Source: Epiperipatus broadwayi (lineage: Eukaryota; Onychophora; Udeonychophora; Euonychophora; Peripatidae). Taken from it: a stretch of 64,000 nt of DNA. Position 1 is the stretch's first letter. Each line of letters starts with the position of its first letter. Shown here piece by piece: positions 10,706 to 23,595 of the stretch. The DNA lies in contig JAQFVV010012398.1 in the NCBI GenBank assembly GCA_028023455.1, positions 9,076,682 through 9,140,681 on the forward strand, written 5' to 3'. Made by a program: the position numbers and the translations under genes. The notes under the pieces are model-generated. The model was not told the origin of the DNA. It ran no database searches and saw nothing but the letters and a program-made list of their open reading frames with translations.

Positions 10706-12820
10706 TTATTTAATGTCTTTCATTTAAAACTTAAAAAATTATGAGTGTGGGGAAGAATAATTTCATTACAGATAAATATCAATTTGTACATAGGTGAAAC
10801 TTTAATAAAGTTTTATAGTGTATTATAAATGGAGTGTAAATTAACTGACTCTACATACTGGAGAATGCCTAATGATTGCAGATATAACTGTTTCCATAGG
10901 TAGTGTCAAAGGCAATCAATTGAAGAATGAGATTACAGTAACATCTATCTATGCTCAGCTTAGTCAGGACATATTTATTACATGGTTTTGAGTATATTTA
11001 AAAAGTTGTCAGCTCCAACTATTATGAACAAAACATTTTTTATTACAGTTTCCAAATTACATTAAAAAAATTAACAAATCACTCTTGAGTATATATGCAA
11101 TTTAGGAACAATTCCCTTCATTAGCTTCTTTGAAGCACTCTCAACAATCAGTCTGCAAATATAATCCAATTTATATTAATTCAGTAATAGTGATTTACTT
11201 AGTGTTTTTTCACAAATATTTAGTTCTACTTTCAATTATTATAAATGAGACTATTCTAATTCAGGTATATATTAATCAAAACAAAAATTGAAATTCATAT
11301 TATAAAAAACTTTGTCTAAGACATCTGAATATTAAGAATAGGTTAAAGCACCTTAAAGTCAAGATGTGTTAATATATGTATTACATGATTGTATGATGAC
11401 AAGAATGACTCTAAAGCTTTATGACATAATCCAATGCCCAGGTATTTATTTATCTTACCTTTCTGGACTGATTGTGGTTTCCAACCTGCTTCTGAAAAAA
11501 GTGGTAAAGTCAGTAATTTCATGCTTCTCTCTTCTTGTGTTCATTTTGAGATTATAATATTTGGATAAAGAGAGCAACTAAATCCAAGAACTGATTGGTT
11601 CATATGAGCACCAGTATCTTCTGAAGGCTTTTATTACTTTTCTTTTTCAGATATTGTCATAAATAGTTAACCTAAGGAAATCTCATGTTCTAGTAAATTC
11701 CTATGTTCTGAACATGAAATAGCCCTATTTCAGTTAAATATGTTTTATTGATAGATAAAGTCTTATAACAAATCAATGCTATAAAGAAGTACAAATATCA
11801 AGTGTATAATAATAAAAATTGTTCATATTGTATGATATTATTGGTTAGATACAAACATCATAACTTAATCATGGCAGGATAAAATCATTAATGGATAATT
11901 TGACATACCATGATCCTTATGGTTCAGTATTTAGGCTAGCAAAAATAGTCTTTTGACACACTTTGTATATTATGTGGATCAGACAAAAAACTTTTTATAT
12001 ATTATTGATCACTGATCCATTTTTCAAAAACTTGTCTTTAATAACTGATTAGGCAAGATTTTGACATTAAGTTGTTTTTTTTTTTTGGTGACAAAAGACA
12101 ATAAGAACTGCTTTATTATTGAGAAGATGTATACACTTATTGAGATGAAAAATAGTTTTTCAAAACAAACTTAGTTCAATGAATACCTTTAAAGTAGTAT
12201 ATTAAAAATATAAGATATCTATCAAAAAAATTAGTATTTATAATGTTGTCTCTGAAGATAAATCTAGGGTCCCACAGAGACCTAAATAAATAGAGATTCA
12301 TTGCAATACAATAATCAATTAAAAACTAGTTTCTATATAGTAATTATTCCAGTTATTTTATTTATTAAATAAAATTTTGAATTAATACATAATATAATTA
12401 TGCTTTTCTGTTTCAAATTAACTTCATAGTATATGTTTTTAAAATAGGTAGCAGTAACAACTAGGAACGGTCAAAGTGAACCATTACTTAAATTTTTTCA
12501 ATTTTAACGTTTATATTTATTTTAGAGCACCTGTTTAAAGATTGAAGTTGATTTATTTATGAAAATATATTAAAGATAGTAAGTAAATTCATTTTAAAAT
12601 AAATATAATACACCATTTGTGGTTTTAGTATAAAATGGATCCTAAAAAATACTTTTAGATCACGAATTGTCTAAAGTGCATAAATAATATAACTTTATTG
12701 TGACATATACTGGGAGATATATATTCCATGTCCATTAATTGACCTATGGTTTGCTTAATTAGCTACATTGTCTTTATTATACAAATGGAAACAATAAAAC
12801 ATGTCACTGCCAAAAGCACA
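10706..12820. other. AT-rich region, nothing recognised
   Basis: About 2.1 kb without open frames above 63 codons and no tRNA-like or terminal-repeat signature that I can see. It holds only scattered homopolymer runs (for example T at 12075-12087). Confidence 0.5.
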
Positions 12821-12835
12821 TAACATTGCATATAT

Positions 12836-14581
12836 AAACAAGGCAAAACTCTCCAAACAGTACTGCCACCCTGTGCCAACTAGAGTAATCGATGGATGCC
12901 AGAAGGCTTGTGCATAAAATCCATATCTAATGCCTACTCATCCAATATCCCCAGACTAGTTTCTGGCTTGTAGCCTTCATCAGTAAGGAGCTTTGGAATT
13001 GAGAGCATTGCACATAGATCTTAGGATCTAATGCAACCCTCCAGCAACCACCTTTTATCTCTACTTAACTATAAAACTATGAGAATGAAATTGAAAACAC
13101 AATAATATTTTCAATCTAAACTCAATAGCTTATATAGTCATGTGAGTCTGAACTCAGTTCATCACCCATACATTTTGGTGTCTTTGGCTCTTTAACAACC
13201 ATAGCTGCCACTATCCTATTAGGCAGGATTGGTGTTAAACCATTAAGCATCACATGATCACTATCTTTTACCCTAGCACATCATTGTTTATAAACAAGGC
13301 AAAAACTCTCCATACAGTAGTGCCACCCTGTGCCAACCAGAGTAATCAATGGATGCCAGAAGTCTTGTGCATAAAATCTATATCTATGCCTACTCATCCA
13401 ATATCCCCCAGACTAGTTTTTGGCTTGTCACCTTCATCAGCAAGGAGCTTTGGATCTGAGAGCACTGCATCTAGATCTTAGGATCTAATGCAACCCTCCA
13501 GCAACCAACTTTTATCGCAACTTAACTATAAACTATGAGAATGAAATTGAAAACGCAATATTTTCAATCTAAGCTCAATAGCTTATATAATCATATGGCA
13601 CTACTGTATAGAGAGTTTTGCCTTGTTTATAAACAATTATGTGCTAGTGTAAGATATGGTGATCATGTAATGCTTAATGGTTTAACATCAATCCTGCCTA
13701 ATAGGATAGTGGTGGCTATGGTTGTTAAAGAGCCAAAGACACCAAAATGTATGGGTGCTGAACTGAGTTCAGACCATATGATTATATAAGCTATTGAGCT
13801 TAGATTGAAAATATTATTGTGTTTTCAATTTCATTCTCATAGTTTTATAGTTAAGTAGAGATAAAAGGTAGTTACTGGAGGGTTGCATTAGATCCTAAGA
13901 TCTAGGTGCAGTGCTCTCAGATCCAAAGCTCTTCACTGATGAAGGCCAAAAGCCAGAAACTAGTCTGGGGATATTGGATGAGTAGGCATTAGATAGGGAT
14001 TTTATGCACAATCCTTCTGGCATCCATTGATTACTCTGGTTGGCACAGGGTGGCACTACTATATGGAGAGTTTTGCCTTGTTTATAAATAATTATGTGCT
14101 AGTGTAAGAGATGGTGATCATGTGATGCTTAATGGTTTAACACCAATCCTGCCTAATAGGATAGTGGTGGCTATGATTGTTAAAGAGCCAAAGACACCAA
14201 AATTTATGGGTGCTGGACTAAGTTCAGACCCATATGACTATATAAGCTATTAAGCTTAGATTGAAAATATTGTGTTTTCAATTTCATTCTCATAGTTTTA
14301 TAGTTAAGTAGAAATAAAAGGTGGTTGCTGGAGGGTTGCATTAGATCCTAAGATCTAGGTGCAGTGCTCTCAGATCCAAAGCTCCTCACTGACGAAGGCC
14401 ACAAGCCAGAAACTAGTCTGGGGGTATTGGATGAGTAGGCATTAGATAAGGATCTTATGCACAAGCCTTTTGGCATCCATTGATTACTCTGGTTGGCACA
14501 GAGTGACACTACTGTATGGAGAGTTTGCCTTGTTTATAAACAATTAAGTGCTAGTGTAAGAGATGGTGATCATGTGATGCT
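12836..14581. mobile_element. Retrozyme-like palindromic tandem element, copy 1
   Basis: The left arm (12836-13598) holds about 1.65 copies of a roughly 457-bp monomer in one direction. At 13598/13599 the sequence switches strand, and the right arm (13599-14581) holds about 2.1 copies of the same monomer reversed. The arms start with CAAAACTCTCC and end with GATCATGTGATGCT. The flanks TAACATTGCATATAT (12821) and TAACATTACATACAT (14582) form a 15-bp target duplication with two mismatches. In the right-arm orientation each monomer has a hammerhead-like core. Target duplications of this length are typical of LINE-primed insertion. ORFs inside are chance translations of the repeat. Confidence 0.75.
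13936..13960 (+). ncRNA. Hammerhead-like core in copy 1
   Basis: CTGATGA (13936-13942), stem GGC/GCC, GAAAC (13956-13960). The stem II loop is CAAAA here and CACAA elsewhere, so the loop varies while the stem and catalytic boxes are kept. The sister monomer at 14389-14413 has CTGACGA, a single change in the core. The minus-strand monomers of the left arm show the same core at 12959-12983 with a GGCT/AGCC stem. Confidence 0.5.
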
Positions 14582-14596
14582 TAACATTACATACAT

Positions 14597-15780
14597 TAGA
14601 TATGCTGATAATGTGCTTATTTGTGCTTCTCAAATAATTAAAATTTAAAGATTTTATTTATTTATCCACTTTTTTAATTAATGGTGACTTGCTCCATATT
14701 TTGTTATTGTATGAAAGTTTTTTTTTGTTTTATCTATTGTTTTCTGTATATTATCATTTTCATTTGTGAAGTTGATATTTTATGCTAAAGATGACCTTTT
14801 TTTTTTTTTTTGAAATTATGTTTTTAATTAATTTTTTTTTAAAACCCAAAAAAAAATCAAGAATTATTTTCATTTCATTAATAAATAAAACAGATAAAAT
14901 AATAATTTCCCTTAATGATGATAAAATAACTGCTTAATGGCTAAATTAAAAATTATTTATATTTCTTAAATTCTGTTCCTTTTTTGTAAATCATTAAAAA
15001 GGTTAGTTATTCACTTTAATTTTATAAATGATTACTTATATATAATTAAATATATTAATAATACATATATGAACTAGAATAATGCATATATAACGTCATG
15101 ATTTATTAATATGAATCTATAATGGGACATAATTTTGTGCTCAAAAAATTCAACACAGAAAATGATCATAGAGTAATGAGATGGAAGGTATGTGTTAACT
15201 GCAGATAGAAAACAATTCAAAATAATAATACCAATATGGACATTTTTAACAACCAGAAATACTTTAATAAATTTAACTAGAATTTGAAATCATTTACAAA
15301 TACTAACAGACTTTAAAGATGGTCAGATTTTAATGATGTCAACCAAAAAAAAGCAGATACCTATGTAGAAAATGAAAACTAAAATGCAGTAAATCACCAA
15401 TATACTTTTTACTAAAATAAAGAGTTGTAGATAGAAATGAGTAAATATAAAATTAATTTTATATGATTCATTTAAATATATCTCAAATTGTGTTAAATCA
15501 AAGTGGAAAATGTTAATGAAAATACAAATATATAACTGCAAATGAAAGTTTTTGAAATATAAAATATCTTGTTATTGGAAGGAAAATTATTTCAGTTATA
15601 AAAAAATACAATTGCAAAGATATCATGGTGTATAAAGTAATAAAAAAATAAAAATAAATAAATAAATTTAGCCACTTGGAAATACTATTTATTTTTGGAT
15701 AAAAGCATAATACTTTCAGTTAAATGTACTAGAAATAGAAAGATTATAGACAATATACATAATAAGTATGTAAAAAAAAG
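14597..15780. other. AT-rich region, nothing recognised
   Basis: T runs at 14799-14813 and 14832-14841 and AT-rich filler. A 72-codon minus-strand frame at 15323-15541 is hydrophobic and low complexity. I do not regard it as a gene. Confidence 0.5.
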
Positions 15781-15789
15781 TGAAGAAAT

Positions 15790-17400
15790 AGAAAAATATT
15801 GATAATAATAATATATATCTAAATGTCCAATTGATAAAGAAGTACCACATAATTGGATTGATTTTTAAAAAAGGTAAAAAAAATGATATTGCAGAAATTT
15901 ATTTATTTATTATCATTTCTATATAAGATCTTTATTAAAAATTAATTACAGAAAATTTTGAATTCAAACTAATCAAAAGAAGAAGCTGGATTTAAAAATA
16001 ATCACAGTTAATAGATTACATCCAAGTATTAAGAGAAGCTATAGTAAGAATCACTATGTGTGAGTTGGCATTTTGCATTGTTTTTGAGAATTGTAAAATA
16101 AAATTTGACTTTATAATCATTTTTAATGTGGATAAAACATTGGAACATTGTGATATAGACACAGGACATTACATCACTGGTTAGACCATATTGTGAAACT
16201 AAGGATACAATCATAAGTAATTCATGCTTACTTGCTTTGCATGGTATTGTGCAGTGAAAGAGTGGCTGGTTTTGGAGTTCAAAATCCATGGATCATAGTA
16301 CATCTCTGATTATTTCCAGTGCTCAAATATCTTATGAATTTTTGAGCAATAATTCATTTGATTATTCATTTAATTATCATTTCTTGCCCTATGTACTTTG
16401 GTACAATTGTTAATATTAAAAAATTATTTGAAGGAAAAATTGATACTAATGGATGTATATCTAAGATAGAATTAAAAGTCCCTAGCACTTGTTAAGAGAA
16501 ACATATTTAATATTTAAAAAAAGTAATAATTCATTCTTAAATAAATCTATTAATAGATTGCAAAAATGTATAATCAAATATTTATTAATATTGATATTTT
16601 TTATAAATGTTTTATTATTACTATAAAAAAAATTGAATTGTTATTAAAAATAATTTACTATGAGTATATAATATAATTTTGTAATTATTAATATTATATT
16701 GAGTCTAACTTGCTTATTTCTCTTACAGCAGAATTGAAATGCTCATTACAAATATTGAATAATAATATATTTATCATCATTAAAGACTTAATTGATTTCT
16801 TTAAAAAAAAAAAATTACACTAGTTCTGAACATTTTGTGCAAAAAATAATGAAAAAAGAAATAGAAAATAAATAATTATTAGTAAGTGGTTGTTTTTGTA
16901 AATAATGTGTTAGACTTGTTAGAAAATATAGCAAGAGACGTCAGTTAATACCAAAACATTCGTCTAAGAATTCTGCTAAAAGGGTTTAAAATTACGTTCA
17001 ATGGTTTTTCAAAAAAAATTAATTAAATAATATTAAATATAAATAAAATATTTTTAGTAAAAATAATATATTGAAAATAAAGATTGTTTTAATAAATGTC
17101 TTCTACCAAGGTTACTTACAAATCTGAAATTTGAAAAACTTAAGAAAAGAGCAGTAGAGAAACTGTGCAGTATACAACAAAGTTTAGAGAAATGAATGTT
17201 AGGATTAATAAATAGTGATTAAAGTGAAATATAAGGATCTGAGAATAACATAATCACTGAAAGAATAAAAAACTTAAAGAAAGCTAAGATAAATATGTTG
17301 CTAAAAAAAGATAAACAAAAGTGAACATCTGAAACTTTGAACTAAATTTTAAAATATTATAAAAAAAAACTAGAAGACAGGTATGAAATGGACAGGACTA
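15790..17400 (+). pseudogene. RTE-type LINE relic with internal insertion
   Basis: Segments at 15900-16045 match the RTE copy at 57.25-57.46 kb in order: a TATAxxAxATxTTTA stretch, then GCTGGATTTAAAAATAATC and TAGATTACATCCAAGTATTA, coding for a version of AGFK...DYIQVLR. At about 17095-17400 the order continues with pieces matching the C-terminal region (around 58085-58400). Between them is unrelated sequence, including a tRNA-like SINE remnant at about 16245-16345. Many stops and indels; no function. Confidence 0.6.
16245..16345 (+). repeat. Degenerate tRNA-like SINE fragment
   Basis: The stretch GATTATTTCCAGTGCTCAAA, followed by TTGAGCAATAA, aligns with TTTTATTTCCAGTGCACAAA and CTGAGTAATAA at about 59450-59490, where it follows a tRNA-like head. 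Here the head is decayed. Assignment rests only on this shared tail. Confidence 0.35.
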
Positions 17401-19792
17401 TCTATGAGCCTCGAAAATTAGCTTAAATTCAGAAAGCCATCCTGCATGAAATTATAGTGGTGAAAATAATGATAATATTAACTACTAACTTTAAAATTTG
17501 TTTACATTTTTTCTCATCAGATATATGATTAAAAGACAAAGAAAATTTGGGAAATAAATTATTATTATGATTAAGAAAATAATTTTTTAAAGAAGTAAAA
17601 ATATAATGCAGCTATATAAAAAAGCAACAATACTATAACTAAAATATTTGTGATAATGAATAAAAAAAATAGTTTATTGTTTACACTAAGGCAGAGTATT
17701 AAAAAACTGAGCATGGAATAAGATAGAAAATAAAAAATATTTATACAATCATAGTGCATATAATATGAAACATATAAATTTTAAGTATGCATGTTTGAAA
17801 TGTAAAAAAATTGATATTAAGTTGCTGAAGAAGGAAGGTAGGAAATATATTAATAAAATTGGGTTTTAGTTAGGCATGCACTGGGATTGAAGATGGAAAA
17901 AATACAGGAAAATGATAAAGTAGTAAAAATCATGAAAGTTAGATTTGAAAATAGGGACTAAGAGAAAATATTATAATCACAATATTTTGTCTTTGAAAAG
18001 GGGATGAAATTTGAAACAGAAGTCAACTTAGATCATCCCATCAAAAACTCCAATGTTTATTATGATGTAATCGTTGTTTCATTTATAAATATTTTTTAAA
18101 TTATAATAAAATATTATAAATCACTTTCGCATATACAGTAAATATAAAATTTCATAAATATCATGTTTGGACACATTTTGATTAACAGTTAGTAATAAAT
18201 TGTTACAAAAATATCTATTTTCCATTTTTTTAAAGTTTAAATAACTTTTTTTCTTCTCGAGTTTATAGTTTTAAAAGTTTTGCCAATAACTTAGCAGTTA
18301 TCTAATAACATTTTATTTTATTTAACTTTTTTTTTTTTAAGAAAAGAAAAATTTTAAGATCACAGTTTTAAAATTTATCAATAACTTTATTCGGGAAAAA
18401 AAAGAGTTTAAATTATTGTGCAATCATATGTAATTTAATAAAATTATATATATATACTTCTTAATAATGTTAAAGCTCATTAAAGTTTATAATGCAACTC
18501 TAAAATTGATATGCTACAATAAATTGCGTTAAGAGAATAGCAGGCATTGACAAATTACCGCTGATAATGACTATTATTTATTCATAATACTCTATTTCAT
18601 AATTACCCTGGGATTTTTTTAAAGAAATAAAAAACATACACGTATACAAAGTTCTACATATTTACAGGTATACATATTACAAATTTTATCTTGGACCTCA
18701 AAAATTTTTAAATGCATTCCAACTTACATCAAAAATTTATAAATTTATCTGATAAAAAGTGATTAAGCTTGAAAAGGTTCTTGCCATACTTTTCCACTGA
18801 TTTTTTTTTTTTAAGTGATTATACTCTTTATAGCATCTGTATATAATCATTATTAATTATCAACCACCTTTCTTAAGTTATTAAGCTATTCTTTCAATTA
18901 TTAATTCTCTATTCTTCTATTCTCTACTCAATTGATTTTAAAAGATTTTTATAAACAATCCTTTTAATTTCTTTAATCACAACCTTTTTTACTACTTTGC
19001 TTTTTATACTTTTCTATTCTTTCTAATCTTTTATACTTATATTATCTATTTTATTTTTTAAAAGATGTTATTTATTTATATTTGGAGTCATTTCTACCTC
19101 TCCTTAATTCATCCAAAGATTTTTGTATGGATATAGCTCTGGTAGCCTTGACTACTTCACTTTCCTGTGCTTTACCTGTAGTGCAATTTTTCCAGTTTTA
19201 TATAAATTTGACAGTAGTAAGTGAAAATAAAATAACATTGATTTATTAGTTTTAAAAAATGATCATTATTCCAAAGTTAAAACAAAATTTAATCTGTAAT
19301 TTTAAAATTAATATTTTGAAAATCAGATGTTAACAAGGCCAATGTTAGCTATTTAAAACTTTACACAATTTCATAACTGAGAATAAGTTACAACTGTCTT
19401 AGGAAATGAATGAGAAAACATTTTAATAGATACAATCATCTTTTAAAAAACTCAAAATTTGGAAAACAACTGGATTGCAAATTTCTCTGAAAAAGAATAA
19501 TTCCAAGCCCTCAGATTATCAATCAAAGAAAAATAATAGTTGATCAAATTTTACATGATGCTGATTTACAGTGATAATTCAAGAAAAATCTCTTATTAAC
19601 ATTTGGTTGGGCACAAGATTATAATCATTTTTGATAAGACATTTAAGATTTCGCTGCCATTTATAAAAATGAGGCTAGTGTTGAATATGAATGCAGTTTC
19701 AGATCTAAGGCTGTAAAACAATATTAGTTAAACCTGATTTCAAATACTTATAAATCTTAAAACAAGCTTAAGTATTACACTGAACATATATA
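17400..19792. other. AT-rich region, nothing firmly recognised
   Basis: No open frame above 62 codons. A stretch around 19450-19700 has a higher density of codon-like sequence and may be an old LINE piece, but no motif is clear. The region ends in the (TA)n run that received element B. Confidence 0.45.
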
Positions 19793-21614
19793 TATATTGT
19801 GATGATCGCACATACTGCGGTCACACATATATATGTAAAACATACAAAACTTAGAAATGTTCGGGTTGGAAATAAATAAATAAAGAAAGAAAGAAAAACG
19901 AGCTTAAAAGTTAACAAAATCAAGAAATGTTGAAAATTAATAAAACAAAGGAAAGAGAGGGAACTAGAGTTACCAAGATCGTTATCTTTTGCTATTCAAA
20001 GTCTGAATTTCGAGAAAAGTAAAATATTAAATTATAATATTAAAAGCATAAGCTAGAAAAATTAAAGCAGAAAAGAAACCTAAAGAAAACATGTAGTAAA
20101 TATGATTTTGGGGAAAATAAAGTTTAAAGGAAAAACTTCGGTAGCGTGGAAAGAAAAAAAACCTAGAAATTGAATATGTTCAAAAAGATAAGAATCTATG
20201 TTTCAAAGTACACCTTTGACGATAAATGAAATGCGGGGTTTATGGAGTATAGTTAAAGCATGAGTTTAAATAAAAAATAAATAATCGTCGAAATTTAAAT
20301 TTAAATGAGAAAAAAAACATATACTAAAATTTGTGTAATTAATTAAAGAAAATAAAGAAATAAGTAAAATGTAAATAGTGCTATAAAATCATGTAAAATA
20401 AGTTTAAATATGGCCGAAGGCATAGCATGGAAGGTGTCAACAACAAGTGGAAACAAAGAATCCGAAGGACAAAGGACCATTGGAATGTTTTAATTAAAAA
20501 AGAAGTTAAGTGGAAAGCTAGAGAGATTATAGAGAGATTAGAGCTTGAGACTTCGAGTCGAGAAGGTGAAATTTTGCGGCTCCAAGAATCAATCGATATA
20601 GCTAGCCAATATGACATCTACTATCAGTGCCTCACATACTATGGCTGGCTAAGGCCTTCATGATCGCTGGTCGATCCGGACCGTCTGTACCAATGGTTCT
20701 GCTATAATGTAACAACTGCTGTAGTAACGCCTGCCTGTGGATTCCTGTAGTTGCCCTGCTTGTGATGCCTCGTCCTCCGTGCCTGAATAACCAAGAAGCT
20801 ACACACCGCCAAATATGATAGGCGACCGTCCCTCCTAAAGAAGTGGAGAAAATCCACATGACGGTCGACCACATCGGAAGGAACTCAAAGACTAAACCCT
20901 AGGTAACTTGAATATCATTTTATAAATCGTCATAAGTGCACTTAATTCAATAGACAATGGCCAAATGCCTTTCCTGAATGATAATGACATTCTCTTATGA
21001 TAGACAGTGAGTCTAACGATTATAAATGTGAAAGCATTTATAAGAATTTCAATTAGTTATTTTAAGTATTCATTTATTGTTAGAATTGCAAATATTGATT
21101 TCCTTATAGCACTATCAAAAATATAATATGTTTAATTTTATGTTAATATTTCTTATGTCCTTTTTTATCAAACCTAATTATTTTTTATTATTAAAAAAAT
21201 GTATTAATTTATCTAAATCTGTCTCGCCTCATTCTTCGCCATTCCAAAAAATAGTGTAACATTAGAGAGGGGAGGGTAAACTATTATTAATGTTGATATT
21301 CTTTTAGTTATTAAATTAGCACGTGAAACGTTGATGGTGCAGTGTTTTAGCCCGTAAAATTTATAAATTAGCCAAGCGCTGTAACAGTAATATCTTACAG
21401 CAGTCGGGAGAAAGCTGATCGGGAAAAATAGTCTGGAAGCTATATCCGTATAGCTGACAGATTCGGTCAGGTACGGAAATCGATTCGTTTATTTCCGTAT
21501 TTCTCTCTGCTTGAGGTAGCGGAAAGTGGACGATTTTTGAATTAGAAGAATTCCCCATTACATGTTATAAGAGAAAGGGAAGTTGGAGCTTTCGATCGTC
21601 CCGTGCCCGTTACA
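19793..21614 (+). repeat. Left LTR of element B
   Basis: Matches 24748-26569 along its full length and is exactly as long. It ends ...CCCGTTACA. The first bases differ from the right copy (TATATTG against TGTAATG), either two point changes at the terminus or slippage in the TA run. A TATAAAATC box lies at about 20381. Confidence 0.87.
20427..20663 (+). CDS. 78-codon ORF inside LTR B, left copy
   Basis: The frame starts MEGVNNKWKQRIRRTKDHWN and is rich in Lys, Arg and Glu, with a probable helix over residues 20-60. It lies just downstream of the TATA-like box and is also intact in the right LTR at 25382-25618, with two amino-acid differences (R to W, Q to R). I recognise no domain. Because the LTRs are nearly identical, intactness in both is weak evidence of selection. 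It could be a transcribed leader peptide or chance. Confidence 0.25.
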   Translation: MEGVNNKWKQRIRRTKDHWNVLIKKEVKWKAREIIERLELETSSREGEILRLQESIDIASQYDIYYQCLTYYGWLRPS

Positions 21615-21619
21615 TATTT

Positions 21620-21638
21620 TGGGGGCCCAGTCCGGGAT
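21620..21638 (+). other. Primer-binding site of element B, tRNA-Pro-like
   Basis: TGGGGGCCCAGTCCGGGAT begins five bases after the left LTR. It differs by a couple of bases from the classical proline-tRNA primer site used by gammaretroviruses (TGGGGGCTCGTCCGGGAT). The match in sequence and position strongly supports the LTR boundary at 21614. Confidence 0.75.
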
Positions 21639-23025
21639 ATGAAACTTCTGCACATTTAATAATCACGTGTTAAATAAGTTATAATGTAATAAAATTTTTC
21701 TAAAATAAAAAATTGTTTAATATATGTGGATTCAAACATATAAATTTAGTGTTGCAAGTTAAAGTGGCGAAAAGCGAAGACAAAGGGGATAAGTTTTTTT
21801 TTTGATGATACTCCATACGAGCATTTCACATCAAATGTGTACAAAGAGTAGCAAGGGGGAAAATTTTTTTTTAGTAGTATGAAAGTCATTGAAATGAATA
21901 GTGAAAGATAATCTCAAGCAATAATTAAACAAGTATAACGAACAAAGAAATTATAATGTCAAATGATTACCGCCATATAATATAAATCGTTTTGAAGAAA
22001 AAGAAGAATAACACAAAGTTGTATAAAATTTTAATGCTAAGTAATAAAAGAAATAATAGTCGCGCAACTAATTGAAGGTGAAGAAATATAAATGTTATTA
22101 AATAGTCATATATTCCAGTAAGTTAAAGTTAAAAAAAATAAATGTGTATAGTCTCGTAGGAAAGTAATGAAGCGTATGTAGCTATAATTATAGCGATCAA
22201 AAATATAGATTATCGTGATGTTTGTGTACCGGAAAAAAATATATATATAAAGTAGTTAAATTAAAAGAAATAAAACAGTTTAGTAAGATTTAAATCATAA
22301 ATGAAAGATTCTAAAAATAGCCACGTATCACCGGTGAATTGAAAAAAAAAATATATGTGTATGATTCTAAATATTGTGTCTCAGTCAAGCCGAAATAAAA
22401 TATTTATAATGGTTAATGAAAATATTCGAATGTATTTGTTAAGTTGAAGAAAATATGTACGTACGATTTCAAGGTAGTGAAAGGAGTATAATTTACAAAA
22501 AACGTTTTATATGTAGTGAAAGAGATTATCCCAGTGAAGAAAATGTATGTGTGACTTTGTTTTGAAACGACCGTAAAATAATTGAAGTTTATAATGAAAT
22601 ATTAAAATATATGTGTCATAGGTGCATGCGTCTGGAAACACAGTTAAATGAATTTTATTTAGATATATCATCACCAAATAGAAATAAGTATAAGTAATGA
22701 ATTAAAGTTGAAAGAATGTAAACAGGCATCATTGAATTAATTATAGTGAATCAGAGGTATATGAGCAGGGAAAATCGAGGACAAAGGTGGACAGACAGTT
22801 GGGCAAGTCTAGGGCAGGCAGACAAGAATAGGAACCAGAGTACAGATGTTTGGGTTGGCTAGTGATCTAACTGCTAACTGACTAAATCACAAATATTAAA
22901 TCGTTGATCAAAGTAAAAAGGAAAACAGAGAGTCAATAGAAAAAATTTCTTTATATAAATATAGCCAGAAGAGTTAGTAAACCGAATTAGAAGCATAGAT
23001 TAAGGGTTAAATAAAATTATTATTC
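21639..23025 (+). other. Leader of element B
   Basis: About 1.4 kb between the primer site and the gag ATG, AT-rich and without a meaningful ORF. Such long leaders are common in large non-autonomous LTR elements. No splice donor or packaging structure is evident to me. Confidence 0.5.
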
Positions 23026-23595
23026 ATGAATACGAGATCCCAAGCTAAAATGGATTTTCAAGAAAAGGAAGTGAGAGAAGGAAACGAAGATAAAGAGATG
23101 AAAGTACCTGGTAAGATAAGCAATAGTGATATCATGGATATACTGAGGCAGATGAGGGTCGATCAACAGCAGTTCGTGGAAGAATACATGAACCGACAGG
23201 AGAGAAGAATAGAAGAATGGATGATCAAGGTCGAAATCGATAGCCAGAAAAGAATGGCGGCATTCAAGGAAGAAGTAAAAAATGAGATCATCCAGCAGTC
23301 AAAGCCTAATGATACATGGGCTGGATGTCACCCAGAGATGGAGATGGAGGAACAAAGGAGTATAGGGCCGTGTGGATATGCGAAATCTGAAACAGTTGAG
23401 GATAAAGTTAGAGAATTAGCAGAATTGGATTGGGAAAGGGATATAGGACAGCCAGAAAGGGAGATAAGACCGGTAGATGAAGAGATGGAGGTAGTGAGAG
23501 ATAATAGTCAAAAGGTGATGATGAGCGGGCAGGAGAGTTTAGGTCAAGTGGCAAAAGTAGTAGCCAGGTTAAACACAAGAGGGAAGAATGTGTAA
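23026..23595 (+). CDS. gag-like ORF of element B, N-terminal part
   Basis: A 189-codon frame beginning MNTRSQAKMDFQ, the kind of N terminus seen in gypsy-group gag proteins. Residues 30-95 (DIMDILRQMRVDQQQF to KEEVKNEIIQQ) are strongly helical and charged, a probable coiled coil. The rest is acidic with no zinc knuckle. The frame ends at TAA (23593), but the +2 frame opens at once and continues. Base composition is clearly richer in G than the surroundings, as expected for a coding remnant. No capsid motif is certain, so the gag label rests on position, the N terminus and the coiled coil. Confidence 0.55.
   Translation: MNTRSQAKMDFQEKEVREGNEDKEMKVPGKISNSDIMDILRQMRVDQQQFVEEYMNRQERRIEEWMIKVEIDSQKRMAAFKEEVKNEIIQQSKPNDTWAGCHPEMEMEEQRSIGPCGYAKSETVEDKVRELAELDWERDIGQPEREIRPVDEEMEVVRDNSQKVMMSGQESLGQVAKVVARLNTRGKNV

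Noticed and set aside
13254-13789. 75- and 84-codon frames inside the palindromic tandem element
   Set aside because: They follow the monomer repeat, appear in some copies and not in others, and have no domain. Frames are not preserved between monomers.
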